DNA of 64,000 bases, taken from Deltaproteobacteria bacterium. Its GTDB lineage: Bacteria; Myxococcota_A; Polyangia; JACPQR01. This document shows, one piece after another, positions 1 to 8,406 of the stretch. Position 1 is the first letter of the stretch, and each line of letters opens with the position of its first letter. The stretch spans positions 109,323 to 173,322 of the forward strand of contig JACPQR010000115.1 in assembly GCA_016190375.1 (NCBI GenBank). The letters run 5' to 3'. Position numbers and translations under genes: made by a program. The notes beneath the pieces are model-generated. The model did not search any database and was not told the DNA's origin. It saw nothing but the letters and a program-made list of their open reading frames with translations.

Positions 1-137
1 ACGTAGCGGCCCGCGTCGAAATGAACGACCCCCTGCGTGAAGTGCTGGCGTGCCTCGGTGGTCGTGTCCTGCGCCGCGACCGGGCTGGCGAGGACCAGCA
101 CGACGGCGCAACCCAGACTAGCCGTGAGAGCCCGCAT
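1..137 (-). CDS. Exported protein, N-terminal fragment (TPR-like)
   Basis: Only the first 45 or so codons are present; the gene runs off the left edge. The minus-strand ATG (137-135) is followed by a classic signal peptide: basic start MRA, a hydrophobic core rich in V/L, and an AxA-type site ending in PVAAQD. The mature start, ARQHFTQGVVHFDAGRY, looks like the first helix of a tetratricopeptide repeat. It is divergent from the pilin-like cassette, so it may belong to the same secretion locus, but that is inference from position. Confidence 0.6.
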   Translation of the reverse strand, partial: MRALTASLGCAVVLVLASPVAAQDTTTEARQHFTQGVVHFDAGRY

Positions 138-240
138 AAGTGTGGGTGGATCCTAGAGGAAAGACGCCCGCTCGCGCAAGGGCCGACCGCGCGGCCATTT
201 GACGGATGGTAGCTCTGCCCTCATCGCCGTACGCTTCACG

Positions 241-1383
241 ATGGTGGAGCCGCGTCCGGCAGCGCCCAGACACCGTCAGGCCGGCCAGGCCACGGTCGAG
301 TCCGCGATCGTGCTGCCGCTCATGGTGTTCGTCGTCCTCGGCATCGTCCAGATGTCGATGGTCCAGCACGCCCGCATCATGACCGAGTACGCGGCGTTCT
401 GCTCGGCTCGCGCCGGCATCGTCTGGAACGCCGAGCCCTCCGTGATGGAGAGCGCGGCGATGATCGCGCTGATGCCGACGTACGACGAGCTCCTCGACGA
501 GAGCGGCCTCCTCGATCCCGGGCGGCTCCTGCAGCGCATCGCCGACCGCGCGCTCCGCTACCAGATCAACCGGCGCCTCACGCGGTTCGCGGGCGAGACC
601 TTGAGCGCCGCGGCGGCGGCAGCCGTCACGGAGGCCCTCGGGGACGACGAACGACAGGTCGTCGAGGTGGAGGTCCTGAACCCGACGCGGAGCGACATCC
701 AGTACGAGGGCAATAGCCAGCTCGGACAGTGGCTCGAGGACGCGGAGGACGAGGCCGGCTTCGAGATCCCCGGCCTCGGCGGGCTCGAGGACGCGCTGCG
801 CTACCGCGCGTACGAGGTCGACTTCGACGACGTCCGCTCGTCCGGAGCGCGAAACGCCACGCGCCTGACCGTTCGCGTCCAGTACCTGTACATGATGCGC
901 GTCCCGTTCGCGAACTGGGTGATCCACCATGCGTGGCTCGCGCAGCGCGCCGGTCAGGAGCTCTACGGCGCGATCTGGAACCCGCAGCGCGCGCGGCCAG
1001 GAGCGACCGGCTTCTCGGCCGACGACAGCGAGCTGACGTACGAGTTCATCCGGCAGCGGCTCGGCGACCGGGACGGGGGCCTGCTCCGGGACGTCGCGGC
1101 GATCGGGGACGCCGGCGTCTACATGATCCCGCTGTACGCCACCTACACGATGCGGATGCAGTCGAACCCCTACCTCAACTCGGTCCCCGACGACGGCGCG
1201 ATCGACCGCCTCGAGGATCTCGGCGATCGGATCGCCGAAGATGCCCAGGAGGACATCCGGGACCTCGAGGACGACGTGCGCGACGAGGCCCTTGGAGCCG
1301 TGGGCGACGCGCTCGAGGAGGCGGGTGAGGCCGCCGGACGGGCGCTCGGCGGCGACGACGAACAGGGCGGTGGCGGGCGATGA
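241..1383 (+). CDS. TadE-like minor pilin with large extracellular domain
   Basis: About 380 residues. The N-terminus carries the signature GQATVES followed by a hydrophobic stretch (roughly residues 18-42), as in TadE-like pseudopilins of Tad/Flp systems that are cut by a prepilin peptidase. The long remainder is soluble, ends in acidic D/E-rich helices and a Gly-rich tail, and far exceeds a typical TadE (about 150-200 residues). An in-frame TTG at 199 is possible, but ATG 241 gives the normal short basic leader. Its end overlaps the next gene by 4 nt (ATGA), indicating translational coupling in one operon. Substrate or pilus partner cannot be read from sequence. Confidence 0.75.
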   Translation: MVEPRPAAPRHRQAGQATVESAIVLPLMVFVVLGIVQMSMVQHARIMTEYAAFCSARAGIVWNAEPSVMESAAMIALMPTYDELLDESGLLDPGRLLQRIADRALRYQINRRLTRFAGETLSAAAAAAVTEALGDDERQVVEVEVLNPTRSDIQYEGNSQLGQWLEDAEDEAGFEIPGLGGLEDALRYRAYEVDFDDVRSSGARNATRLTVRVQYLYMMRVPFANWVIHHAWLAQRAGQELYGAIWNPQRARPGATGFSADDSELTYEFIRQRLGDRDGGLLRDVAAIGDAGVYMIPLYATYTMRMQSNPYLNSVPDDGAIDRLEDLGDRIAEDAQEDIRDLEDDVRDEALGAVGDALEEAGEAAGRALGGDDEQGGGGR

Positions 1384-3407
1384 AGGCGACCTCGCGCCGG
1401 CGACAACGCGGGCAGGCGATGGTCCTCGCGGCCGTCGGCCTGTTCATGATGGCCCTCGCGGTGATCGCGACCCTGAACCTGGGCCAGGCCGTGCACGAGA
1501 AGATCCGCCTGCAGAACGCGGCGGACGCCGCCGCGTACACGCTGGCAGCCCGGGAGGCGCGCGTCTTCAACTTCTTCTCCTTCACGAACCGCGCCCAGAT
1601 CGCCCAGTACTCGGCCGCGATGACGCTGCAGAGCTACCTGTCCTACGCCTCGTACCTGAGCGCGGTCCTCGGGTCCGAGCGGGACTTCTGGTGGGACGCC
1701 GCGGCGGTCAACGGCGAGGTCTGCTCCTGGAACATCGACTACCCGATCCCGATCAGCCCTATCCATTGCGCCCTCGAGGCGGTGTACGAGGTGATCGGCG
1801 GGATCTTTCATGCCCTCGCCATCTTCCAGGACAGCGCGCTGCAGCTCCTCGAGGTCGAGGGAGCCGGAGTCCAGGCGTTGATCGAGGCGATGGCCGAGCT
1901 GAACCGCGGAGCGCTCTGGAGGGCGCAGCTCAACGAGGGCCTCAGGCTGAACACGTATCTGTTGTCGGGGGCCTACCCGACCGTGGAGGGCAACGACCCC
2001 AACGTCGACTTCGGGGTCTTCAACGCGGTCAACGCCGCGCTCAACACGATCGAGTACAGCCGCGTCTTCGACCGGGGAGCGGGGGCCGACATGTCCCTCA
2101 TCGGGGTCATCGGCCACTTCGGCGAGATCGCGAGGCCGCTCATCACGGATCCGGACGAGACGGACTCCGACGACGACGACGAGGAGGGGCGCGAGGAGGT
2201 GACGGAGGCGCGAGCGTTGATGGCGGAGCTGGCGAACGCCAGCCGGTGGGGCCCGCGCGGCTCGTCCTTCGTGACGGACCGCAGCGACTACGACACGCTC
2301 CGGATGGCGCTCGCGACCGGCCAGCACCACGGCGCGACCCGGATCTTCGACGATCAGGACGACTCGGGAGGGACGTACGGCGATGACGAGATCGCACCGC
2401 AGCCGCGGATCGACGCGATGCGGGACGACGGCGGCTCGCGCAGCAACGTCGGCCAGGAGGGCCAGGACCGCGGCGGAGCGGGGCGCGGAGGCGGCGGCGA
2501 CGATCCCTATCCGTTGGGCTCGATCCTCGGCAGCGACGACTACCTCGAGAACGCCTTCGGCGTGCCCGGCACGGTCCTGGCCTCGAACGCCGTCGACACG
2601 ATCGGATCGGGGATCCTCGCCGAGCCCGAGGACGAGGGCGGCGGACTGGGCGGCGGAGGCGGCGGCGGTCTCGGCGGGGGCGGCGACGACGTCGGCATCC
2701 ACTACGGGTACAACGCTTCCGACGACTTCTACTCTCGCGGCTACGGGCGCAAGCCGCCGGACGTGAGGATGTTCATCAACACCCTCTTCATGGGGCCCTT
2801 GCCCTGGATGAGCTGCTGCGCCGGCGACGCCGAGGACTCGTTCCCGGAGCCGGGGGAGAGCTTCGAGGATCACGACGTCGACCACGTCTGGCCCGGCATC
2901 CAGCCGTACTCGAGCTTCCAGGCCCGCGCCGACGACACCCTGAGCTACGGGCAGCCCTCGACGTGGATGTTCCTCAACAAGCCGCCCGAGAACATCAACG
3001 CGTTCTCGAGCCCCGAAGGGCGCAAGCCGTGGTCCTTGGACTTCAGCTGGACGAACAACGGCCAGTCGTTCGCGCTCGACACCACCGTCGGCTCGGCAGA
3101 GCGCCAGGCCGCCTTCTCGTGGATGGCGGGGCTCAACGCGATCTCGCGGGGTCAGGTCTACTACCACCGCCCGCGCGGCGGAGACGGCCCCTCGAACTGG
3201 CGCGAGATGCCCAACTTCTTCAACCCCTTCTGGGGAGCGAAGCTGGCGCCGGTCGGCCAGTTCCTGCGCAACCTCTACGATCGCTACGTGGGCGGCCAGA
3301 TCAGGATGGAGGGCGGCAACGTCGTCCTGCAGGCGGGCGTGAACCTGATCCGGAACTTCCTGGGCGACGTGTTCTTCCACACCGTCACGTCGGTCATGAC
3401 GCACTGA
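1380..3407 (+). CDS. TadG-like pilus-associated protein
   Basis: 675 residues. It begins with RGQAMVLAAVGLFMMAL, a pilin-like transmembrane segment, then ADAAAYTLAAREA, typical of the TadG/Flp-associated N-terminal helix. The rest is a large predicted extracellular part with a Gly/Asp-rich low-complexity stretch (about residues 360-445). No von Willebrand MIDAS motif, found in many TadG proteins, was seen, so the assignment rests on the N-terminus and position. It overlaps its neighbours at both ends (4 nt and 1 nt), so it is co-translated with two other proteins of the same signature. Confidence 0.65.
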   Translation: MKATSRRRQRGQAMVLAAVGLFMMALAVIATLNLGQAVHEKIRLQNAADAAAYTLAAREARVFNFFSFTNRAQIAQYSAAMTLQSYLSYASYLSAVLGSERDFWWDAAAVNGEVCSWNIDYPIPISPIHCALEAVYEVIGGIFHALAIFQDSALQLLEVEGAGVQALIEAMAELNRGALWRAQLNEGLRLNTYLLSGAYPTVEGNDPNVDFGVFNAVNAALNTIEYSRVFDRGAGADMSLIGVIGHFGEIARPLITDPDETDSDDDDEEGREEVTEARALMAELANASRWGPRGSSFVTDRSDYDTLRMALATGQHHGATRIFDDQDDSGGTYGDDEIAPQPRIDAMRDDGGSRSNVGQEGQDRGGAGRGGGGDDPYPLGSILGSDDYLENAFGVPGTVLASNAVDTIGSGILAEPEDEGGGLGGGGGGGLGGGGDDVGIHYGYNASDDFYSRGYGRKPPDVRMFINTLFMGPLPWMSCCAGDAEDSFPEPGESFEDHDVDHVWPGIQPYSSFQARADDTLSYGQPSTWMFLNKPPENINAFSSPEGRKPWSLDFSWTNNGQSFALDTTVGSAERQAAFSWMAGLNAISRGQVYYHRPRGGDGPSNWREMPNFFNPFWGAKLAPVGQFLRNLYDRYVGGQIRMEGGNVVLQAGVNLIRNFLGDVFFHTVTSVMTH

Positions 3408-4639
3408 TGGCTCGCCGGCGCAGACTGACGGGCTCGGAGCGCGGTCAGGCGATGACCGAGTTCGCGATCGTCGTCCCCGTCGTCGTGTGCCTCGTCCTGT
3501 TCTCGGTCTACTTCTACGAGCTCATCTCCGTGAAGCTCAAGGCGCAGGAGCTCGCCCGCTACGTCGCGTGGGAGGCGACCTCGTACCCCTTGTCCGACCA
3601 CGACCGGACGAACCACTCGAAGCTGTTCAAGACCGCGCAGAGCGAGATCGAGCGGGAGGCGCAGGCGCGGTACGAGGACCTCGATTCGTCGACCGTCAGC
3701 CGGGTCCAGGGCGTGCCCGGCAAGGTCGTCGACCAGGCGCGCGGCAAGAACTACATGCTCGCGACCGGCTGGGAGGTCGAGCGAGTTCGGCTGACGAACC
3801 GCGAGCCGCCAGAGATCAACGGCGACTTCCTCTTCGAGCTGGGCTTCGACATCGGGCTCCAGATCGCGGGGTGGATCGAGTCCCTCGTCCGCAACTTCGA
3901 CAACCCCTACGTCGACGCGGCGATGATCCCCTTCCTGCGCAACCAGTACGACCAGTCCGAGTTCGGCTTCAACACGGACGGCTACGTCGAGGCCGACGTG
4001 CGGATCTCGGTCACGAACCGCCTGCTGCCGAGGCACTACATGGACCAGGGCGGCGACGCGTGGTTCAGGAACCGCTTCCTCAGGCGCACCACCGTCCGGT
4101 TCGAGGAGCACGTGGAGCTCCTCGCCGACTCGTGGCGGCTGCAGGACGGCCGCGACGTGCGCCACTCGACCGAGGACGGCGGGTACTTCAACCAGGTCGA
4201 CAGGCTCTTCATGGGCGGGTCGGAGGGGCGCGCCGCGGCCCAGCCCATGGCCCAGCTCGCACGGTTCTCGGTGCTGCTCGGGATGATGGGCGGCGGCGAC
4301 TTCCCGGATCCGCTCCGGCCGGTCGTGACCTCGATCAGCTATGGTCCCGGCGATCGCGACCTCGGCACGGTCTCGCTCGACGTGGACGAGGGGCGCGCGA
4401 GGCACGACACGAGCCCGTACGACGTCGTCTCCGCGTATCGCCGCACCTTCGAGTTCTCGGAGGACGACGCCTCCGGCCGACCGGGCCGGGGCAACTACTA
4501 CATGGGCTGCGCCGAGCCGATGGCGCTCGGGTGCACCGACACGCTTGCGCGCGACAACCCGTTCGGCGCGAACATCCTTCCGCCCGGACCCGACCAGGGC
4601 GGTGGCGGTAGAGGCGGAGGAGGCAGAGGTGGGCGCTAG
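3407..4639 (+). CDS. TadE-like minor pilin, second copy
   Basis: About 410 residues, starting at an ATG that shares one base with the previous stop (TGATG). The leader MARRRRLTGSE is followed by RGQAMTEFAIVVPVVV and a single hydrophobic helix: a class III prepilin-type junction (G, four residues, then E plus an aromatic residue). The following region (residues about 40-380) is unrecognised and presumably extracellular; the C-terminus is Gly/Arg-rich. It differs strongly from the first TadE-like protein except in the leader, so it is a paralogue of architecture rather than a recent duplicate. Confidence 0.7.
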   Translation: MARRRRLTGSERGQAMTEFAIVVPVVVCLVLFSVYFYELISVKLKAQELARYVAWEATSYPLSDHDRTNHSKLFKTAQSEIEREAQARYEDLDSSTVSRVQGVPGKVVDQARGKNYMLATGWEVERVRLTNREPPEINGDFLFELGFDIGLQIAGWIESLVRNFDNPYVDAAMIPFLRNQYDQSEFGFNTDGYVEADVRISVTNRLLPRHYMDQGGDAWFRNRFLRRTTVRFEEHVELLADSWRLQDGRDVRHSTEDGGYFNQVDRLFMGGSEGRAAAQPMAQLARFSVLLGMMGGGDFPDPLRPVVTSISYGPGDRDLGTVSLDVDEGRARHDTSPYDVVSAYRRTFEFSEDDASGRPGRGNYYMGCAEPMALGCTDTLARDNPFGANILPPGPDQGGGGRGGGGRGGR

Positions 4640-5411
4640 TTCGAGCTGGCGGCCGATCGGCTGTCTTGTGCTGGCGGCGGCGATCGCCACTCTCGGCATG
4701 CTCACGTCGGGCGAGACGCCGCTGGCGGGCGCCGACGGGCGCGACGACGACCCGATCGCGGGCTACTTCGCCGACAGCCTGCCCCGCTACCCGGGCGTGG
4801 CGGAGTACCCGCTCGGGACGAAGATGAGGGTAGGCGGCGAGGACATGAAGCTCGCGTACTTCATCACGCGCGATCCACCGATCCGGGTCGCCGAGTTCTA
4901 CGCCCGCTACTGGGAGGCCCACGGCCTCAGGGTCACCAAGGACGTGACGCCCCACGGCGGCTCGGTGGGAGCGTTCGATCCGGAGAACGGCGCCATGGCC
5001 GTCAGCCTCGTGGTGCGCGGCGGAAGGACCTTTGCCTTCCCGTCGCTCATGCAGCGTCCCATGCGGATGCTCGAGGTCGGAGACCTCGCGGACGGCGGCC
5101 AGATCGCCGCGTTTCCCGGCTCCGACGGCGCGCTGCGCTTCACGGCCGAGGACGAGGGCCGCCAGTCGGAGGTGCTCTCCTACGGCAACTGGGCTGGCCT
5201 TCGCGACAACGTCGACTTCTACCGTCGCGAGATGGGCCGCCGCGGCTGGCGCGAGTCCCGGGACCGCAGCCGCGCCGGTGCCGCCCCCGAGGTGGAGGGC
5301 CAGCGGACCCTGCGCTTCGAGCGCCGCGGCGAGCGCGCGGACATCTCGATCGCCGCGCTCGGCGGCGGAGGTCGCGTCAGGGTGCTCGTGACGCGGACGC
5401 GCGGATGGTGA
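4629..5411 (+). CDS. Membrane-anchored or secreted protein with a duplicated domain
   Basis: About 260 residues from GTG 4629, preceded at 6-8 nt by a GGAGG-type ribosome site inside the previous gene. A hydrophobic N-terminal segment (residues about 8-28) suggests a signal or anchor. Two similar modules follow: one with VAEFYARYWEAHGLRV and a later one with NVDFYRREMGRRGWRE, each next to beta-rich sequence, so the protein seems to be an internal duplication. Function unknown. The 11-nt overlap with the preceding TadE-like gene and the pilin just downstream make a role in the same surface structure likely. Confidence 0.6.
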   Translation: MGASSSWRPIGCLVLAAAIATLGMLTSGETPLAGADGRDDDPIAGYFADSLPRYPGVAEYPLGTKMRVGGEDMKLAYFITRDPPIRVAEFYARYWEAHGLRVTKDVTPHGGSVGAFDPENGAMAVSLVVRGGRTFAFPSLMQRPMRMLEVGDLADGGQIAAFPGSDGALRFTAEDEGRQSEVLSYGNWAGLRDNVDFYRREMGRRGWRESRDRSRAGAAPEVEGQRTLRFERRGERADISIAALGGGGRVRVLVTRTRGW

Positions 5412-5466
5412 AGCGAACGAAGGCGGATTCACTCCGCCGGAGTGAGCGAGGGGGGTTCGGGGGGGG
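5411..5466 (+). repeat. Dispersed hairpin repeat, copy 1, with G-runs
   Basis: Intergenic element between two cassette genes. A 36-nt core (5413-5448) contains a perfect hairpin: GGCGGA (5422-5427), loop TTCAC, TCCGCC (5433-5438). Two G-runs follow (5450-5455 and 5459-5466). A second copy lies on the minus strand at 22695-22730 with paired substitutions that preserve the stem. Confidence 0.7.
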
Positions 5467-5488
5467 CTGTCAGGCCCCACCCGATCCA

Positions 5489-5668
5489 ATGCCGGTGAGA
5501 CTTCTCCGCTCCCAGTCCGGGCAAGCGATGACCGAGTACGCGCTCGTCACCGCAGCGATCCTCGGCGTCATGGTCGGCGCCGGCTTCACCGTCCTGCCGG
5601 ACTTCGTCAACGCCCTGCAGCGCTACTACGACGCCTTCTACGTCCTCCTGAACCTGCCGATTCCGTAG
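5489..5668 (+). CDS. Flp-like small pilin
   Basis: 59 residues from ATG 5489. The short leader MPVRLLRSQS is followed by GQAMTEYALVTAAILG: glycine, four residues, then Glu-Tyr, the class III (Flp) prepilin cleavage pattern. The mature part would be about 49 residues, a hydrophobic helix plus a short tail ending in aromatic residues, the size expected for a Flp pilin subunit. It closes the cassette and is separated from the previous gene by 77 bp holding a hairpin repeat. No Tad ATPase, platform protein or prepilin peptidase is visible in the window. Confidence 0.7.
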   Translation: MPVRLLRSQSGQAMTEYALVTAAILGVMVGAGFTVLPDFVNALQRYYDAFYVLLNLPIP

Positions 5669-5743
5669 AGCGGGCGTTCGTGAGCGCGGCTCGGTCCTCG
5701 AGCGCGGAGACCAGCCGAGTCGAAGCGTGACGGGTACGCGGTG

Positions 5744-5906
5744 CTAATTGGCAGTCTCGTATGCGACTCCCAGCTCCTCCGCGACGGTCGCGAGGCGAGG
5801 GTCGGTCGTCCACATGCGAGCTCCCTCCACCAGCGTCGAGGCCGCTCGCGTACGGCTCTCGATTCGAGAGAAACCGGATCCAGACCGACGTGTCGACGAG
5901 CACCAT
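5744..5906 (-). pseudogene. PIN-domain (VapC-like) toxin remnant
   Basis: Reading from ATG 5906 gives VLVDTSVWIRFLSNREPYA, the start of a VapC-type PIN ribonuclease including its first catalytic Asp. About 26 codons in, the frame is lost; the next frame continues directly with the typical C-terminus, MWTTDPRLATVAEELGV, and stops at 5746-5744. The middle (about 70 residues, including other acidic residues) is missing, so an internal out-of-frame deletion has fused both ends. No VapB-like antitoxin gene remains upstream, where an inverted-repeat element begins exactly at the start codon. Confidence 0.7.
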
Positions 5907-6020
5907 TGACGGCGACGGCGACGTGGACGTCGGCGGCCCGCGTTTGACGCGACCAGCCCTGCGTCAACCGGGGAGCGTCCAGGTCCACGTCCACGTCGCC
6001 GTCAAAGTCCACGTCAACCG
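5906..6020. repeat. Nested inverted-repeat element
   Basis: Outer arms at 5906-5930 and 5983-6005 are near-complementary and built from GGCGAC/GTGGAC hexamers. Inside is a perfect hairpin, TTGACGC (5944-5950), 10-nt loop, GCGTCAA (5961-5967). With the PIN remnant it fills the 437 bp between 5669 and 6105; no intact gene was found there on either strand. Confidence 0.55.
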
Positions 6021-6105
6021 CGACGTCGACGAGCAGCGAAACCCCGGGCCCTGCAACGCACCCTCCGGTCTCGGCCCATTCCCGGAGAGCTCGGGCGTGG
6101 GCCCC

Positions 6106-6567
6106 CTACGCCCCCGAGCCGAAGAGCTCCTGCAGCCGGTCGTCCCACTCGTCGGCGACGGTCGCCATCGTGTGGAGCATGTCCTCGAACTCCTCGTAGT
6201 CGAGGCCGGACAGGCGGCGCAGGCACCTCAGGTACAGGGCGTCCTTGTCCTTGTCGATCGCGAACGCCCCGTCGGAGGTGGCCAGGAAGTTCAGCTCGAG
6301 GAGCTTCCTGTAGAAGGTCTCGCGGCCCGACTTGGGGACGTCCATGATCCTCGAGAGGAAGAGCAGGATCCCATGGTCCTCGAGGACGTTGACGCCCACC
6401 GTGGCGCTTCCTCGCCGGACGTCGGTGTAGCCGTCCTCGTCGAGGGGCTTGAGGTCGACCTGAGCCTGCTCCCCGAAACGCCGGATGTAGTCGTTCAGCA
6501 TGTCCCGGGCGTCGCGGTACACGTGACCCGTTCGTCTGTCCTGGAAGAGCGGTGATTCGTCCGGCAT
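6106..6567 (-). CDS. YbjN/CesT-like domain protein
   Basis: 153 residues from ATG 6567, preceded by a GGAGG ribosome site. The sequence has the alpha-beta pattern of YbjN or type III secretion chaperone-like folds: VGVNVLEDHGILLFLSRIMDVP, then a helix (RKLLELNFL), then DGAFAIDKDKDALYL and a final acidic helix. Such proteins are small cytoplasmic dimers, often of unknown role or acting as chaperones. No type III secretion gene lies nearby, so a general stress or folding role is as likely. It is divergent from the amidase gene. Confidence 0.6.
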   Translation of the reverse strand: MPDESPLFQDRRTGHVYRDARDMLNDYIRRFGEQAQVDLKPLDEDGYTDVRRGSATVGVNVLEDHGILLFLSRIMDVPKSGRETFYRKLLELNFLATSDGAFAIDKDKDALYLRCLRRLSGLDYEEFEDMLHTMATVADEWDDRLQELFGSGA

Positions 6568-6599
6568 TCCTTGAGCGCCTCCCCTCGAGGGGCCCGGAA

Positions 6600-6627
6600 A
6601 GTATCTCGCGCCGAGAATTTGCGTCAA
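6600..6627 (-). promoter_or_regulatory. Sigma-70-type promoter for the YbjN-like gene
   Basis: On the minus strand TTGACG (6627-6622) is followed after 16 nt by GATACT (6605-6600), about 30 nt before the start codon at 6567. The match is good for such GC-rich DNA. Confidence 0.5.
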
Positions 6628-6662
6628 GGAACGCCGCGCCGTTACAAGGAGCCGTCGGTCGA

Positions 6663-8357
6663 ATGGCGAGAAGGAGCGCGGCAATCGCTGTAGTGCTCGG
6701 TGGAATGCTCCTCGCCGCGGGGATCGGTGCATCTCCTCCGTCGTCGCCGCGGGCCCGCCTGGAGCGTGCGGTCCGGGCCGTGAGAAGGGCCGCCCAGAGG
6801 GCGCGCATCGAGCCGCGCGGCGTCGCCCTCGGTTCGATCGGTCGACTGGACGAGATCGCCAGGAAGCTCGGCGGCCGGTCCGGGGACGCCGACCGCGAGG
6901 CGGCCGCGCTCTACGAGCGGCTGTACCGCGTGTTCGGCGACGCGAGCGACCTCGGGCACGCGCGGCAGAGGCTCGCCCGCGTGCCGGGTTGCGAGGCGGC
7001 GCTGACTCGCGCGGGCCTGCAGGCCGAGACGGGGCAGGATCTCGGCGTCGCATTCCGCGAGCTCGCGTCCGTCGCCACCCGCTATCCGGGGGAGCCCTGC
7101 GGCCAGCGGGCCGCTCGAGCCGCCTCCATCCTCACCGCATTCGCTCCGCCGGGCACGGTCCCGCCGGATGCAGTTCTCTCGAGCACGGCGTCCCCACCTG
7201 TCCCTGCACGCGCAGCCACCGGGATCGCACCCGGCACGGGCTCGGTTGCCGACCAGGGGCGGGACGGCGCTCACGCCGGCTCGTCGGGGCCACCGACCGT
7301 CAGCCGCATCGCGATGTGGCCCGAGGGGGTGACGACCCGCGTCGCGATCTACCTCGATCGAGCCTGCCCCTTCATGAAGGTCGAGGACCCGCGGGGCCTC
7401 AGGGTGCGTCTGCCGGGCGCAGCGCTGGGCCGGGGCGTGCCGGCAGAGCGCCCCTCGGGCCTGGGCATCGTCCGCTCGATCCGGACACGCCGGGACGGCG
7501 ACGGCATCGAGGTCTTCCTCGACGTCACGGGTGCGGTCCGCTACCGCGTCTTCCCGATGGGCAGCCCCTACCGGATCATCGTCGACATCGCACGGCCCGA
7601 GGTCGGCAGGGCGCTCGCGACGAGGCCGCCCGTCCGCAGGATCGTCGTCGACGCGGGGCACGGGGGGCACGACCCGGGCGCGCGCGGGCCGCGGACCTCG
7701 CTCGAGGAGAAGGCAATCACGCTCGAGGTCGCCTCGCTCGTCGCGCGCCTCCTGGCCGAGCGGCTCGGGGTCGAGGTCGTGCTGACGCGCAAGGACGACC
7801 GCTTCGTCGCGCTCGAGGAGCGGACGGCCCTCGCGAACGGGGCAGGAGCGGACCTCTTCGTGTCCATCCACGTCAACGCCGCGGCCACCCCGGATCAGAG
7901 CGGCGTCGAGACGTTCGTGCTCGCGCGGTCGTCCGAGCGCGAGGCGCTCCAGATCGCGGCGCGGGAGAACAGCCATTCGGACGCTCGTGAGGTGACGGCG
8001 CTCGGTTCGATCCTGGCGACCCTCGGGCTCGAGGCCCACCAGCGACCGAGCGAGGCGCTGGCGACGCTCGTCCAGGACCGGCTCGTTCGCAGGCTGCGCG
8101 CGAGGTTCGGTGACCTCGAGGACCGCGGCGTTCGCCGCGCCATGTTCTACGTGCTCGTCGGCGCGCGAATGCCCGCGATCCTCGTCGAGACCTCGTTCTT
8201 GACGAACCCGGTCGAGGAGGGTCGGCTCGCGACCGAGGCGTACCGGCGGGAGCTGGCGGAAGGGATCTACGAAGGCATCGCGGCCTACGTGCGTCGGCCC
8301 GAGGAGGCCATCTGGGACGCCGGGAGCTCCACCCCTGACGAGCCTCCTTCGGAGTGA
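6663..8357 (+). CDS. amiC: N-acetylmuramoyl-L-alanine amidase (AMIN + Amidase_3)
   Basis: 564 residues from ATG 6663. An N-terminal signal segment and a helical stretch (to about residue 170) precede an AMIN-like beta domain (about 215-310) that would target septal peptidoglycan. The C-terminal zinc amidase (about 325-550) shows VDAGHGGHDPGA, a glutamate in LEEKAITLEVA, SIHVNAA and the catalytic glutamate in VETSFLTNP. The enzyme cuts the bond between muramic acid and the stem peptide in the periplasm, acting in daughter-cell separation. The gene symbol is by analogy; the family has several paralogues. The gene is divergent from the YbjN-like gene across 95 bp. Confidence 0.88.
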   Translation: MARRSAAIAVVLGGMLLAAGIGASPPSSPRARLERAVRAVRRAAQRARIEPRGVALGSIGRLDEIARKLGGRSGDADREAAALYERLYRVFGDASDLGHARQRLARVPGCEAALTRAGLQAETGQDLGVAFRELASVATRYPGEPCGQRAARAASILTAFAPPGTVPPDAVLSSTASPPVPARAATGIAPGTGSVADQGRDGAHAGSSGPPTVSRIAMWPEGVTTRVAIYLDRACPFMKVEDPRGLRVRLPGAALGRGVPAERPSGLGIVRSIRTRRDGDGIEVFLDVTGAVRYRVFPMGSPYRIIVDIARPEVGRALATRPPVRRIVVDAGHGGHDPGARGPRTSLEEKAITLEVASLVARLLAERLGVEVVLTRKDDRFVALEERTALANGAGADLFVSIHVNAAATPDQSGVETFVLARSSEREALQIAARENSHSDAREVTALGSILATLGLEAHQRPSEALATLVQDRLVRRLRARFGDLEDRGVRRAMFYVLVGARMPAILVETSFLTNPVEEGRLATEAYRRELAEGIYEGIAAYVRRPEEAIWDAGSSTPDEPPSE

Positions 8358-8368
8358 GATCCGCCCAT

Positions 8369-8397
8369 TTGCCGCCGCTTTCCCGCCGTCCCATACT
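8369..8397 (+). promoter_or_regulatory. Candidate promoter for glnD
   Basis: TTGCCG (8369-8374), 17-nt spacer, CATACT (8392-8397). The predicted transcript would start only a few bases before the ATG at 8407, giving an almost leaderless mRNA. Confidence 0.4.
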
Positions 8398-8406
8398 TGC
8401 GCGCCC

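Noticed and set aside
1170..3404. Long minus-strand open frame opposite the TadG-like gene
   Set aside because: Same artefact of third-position GC; no ribosome site or recognisable motif.
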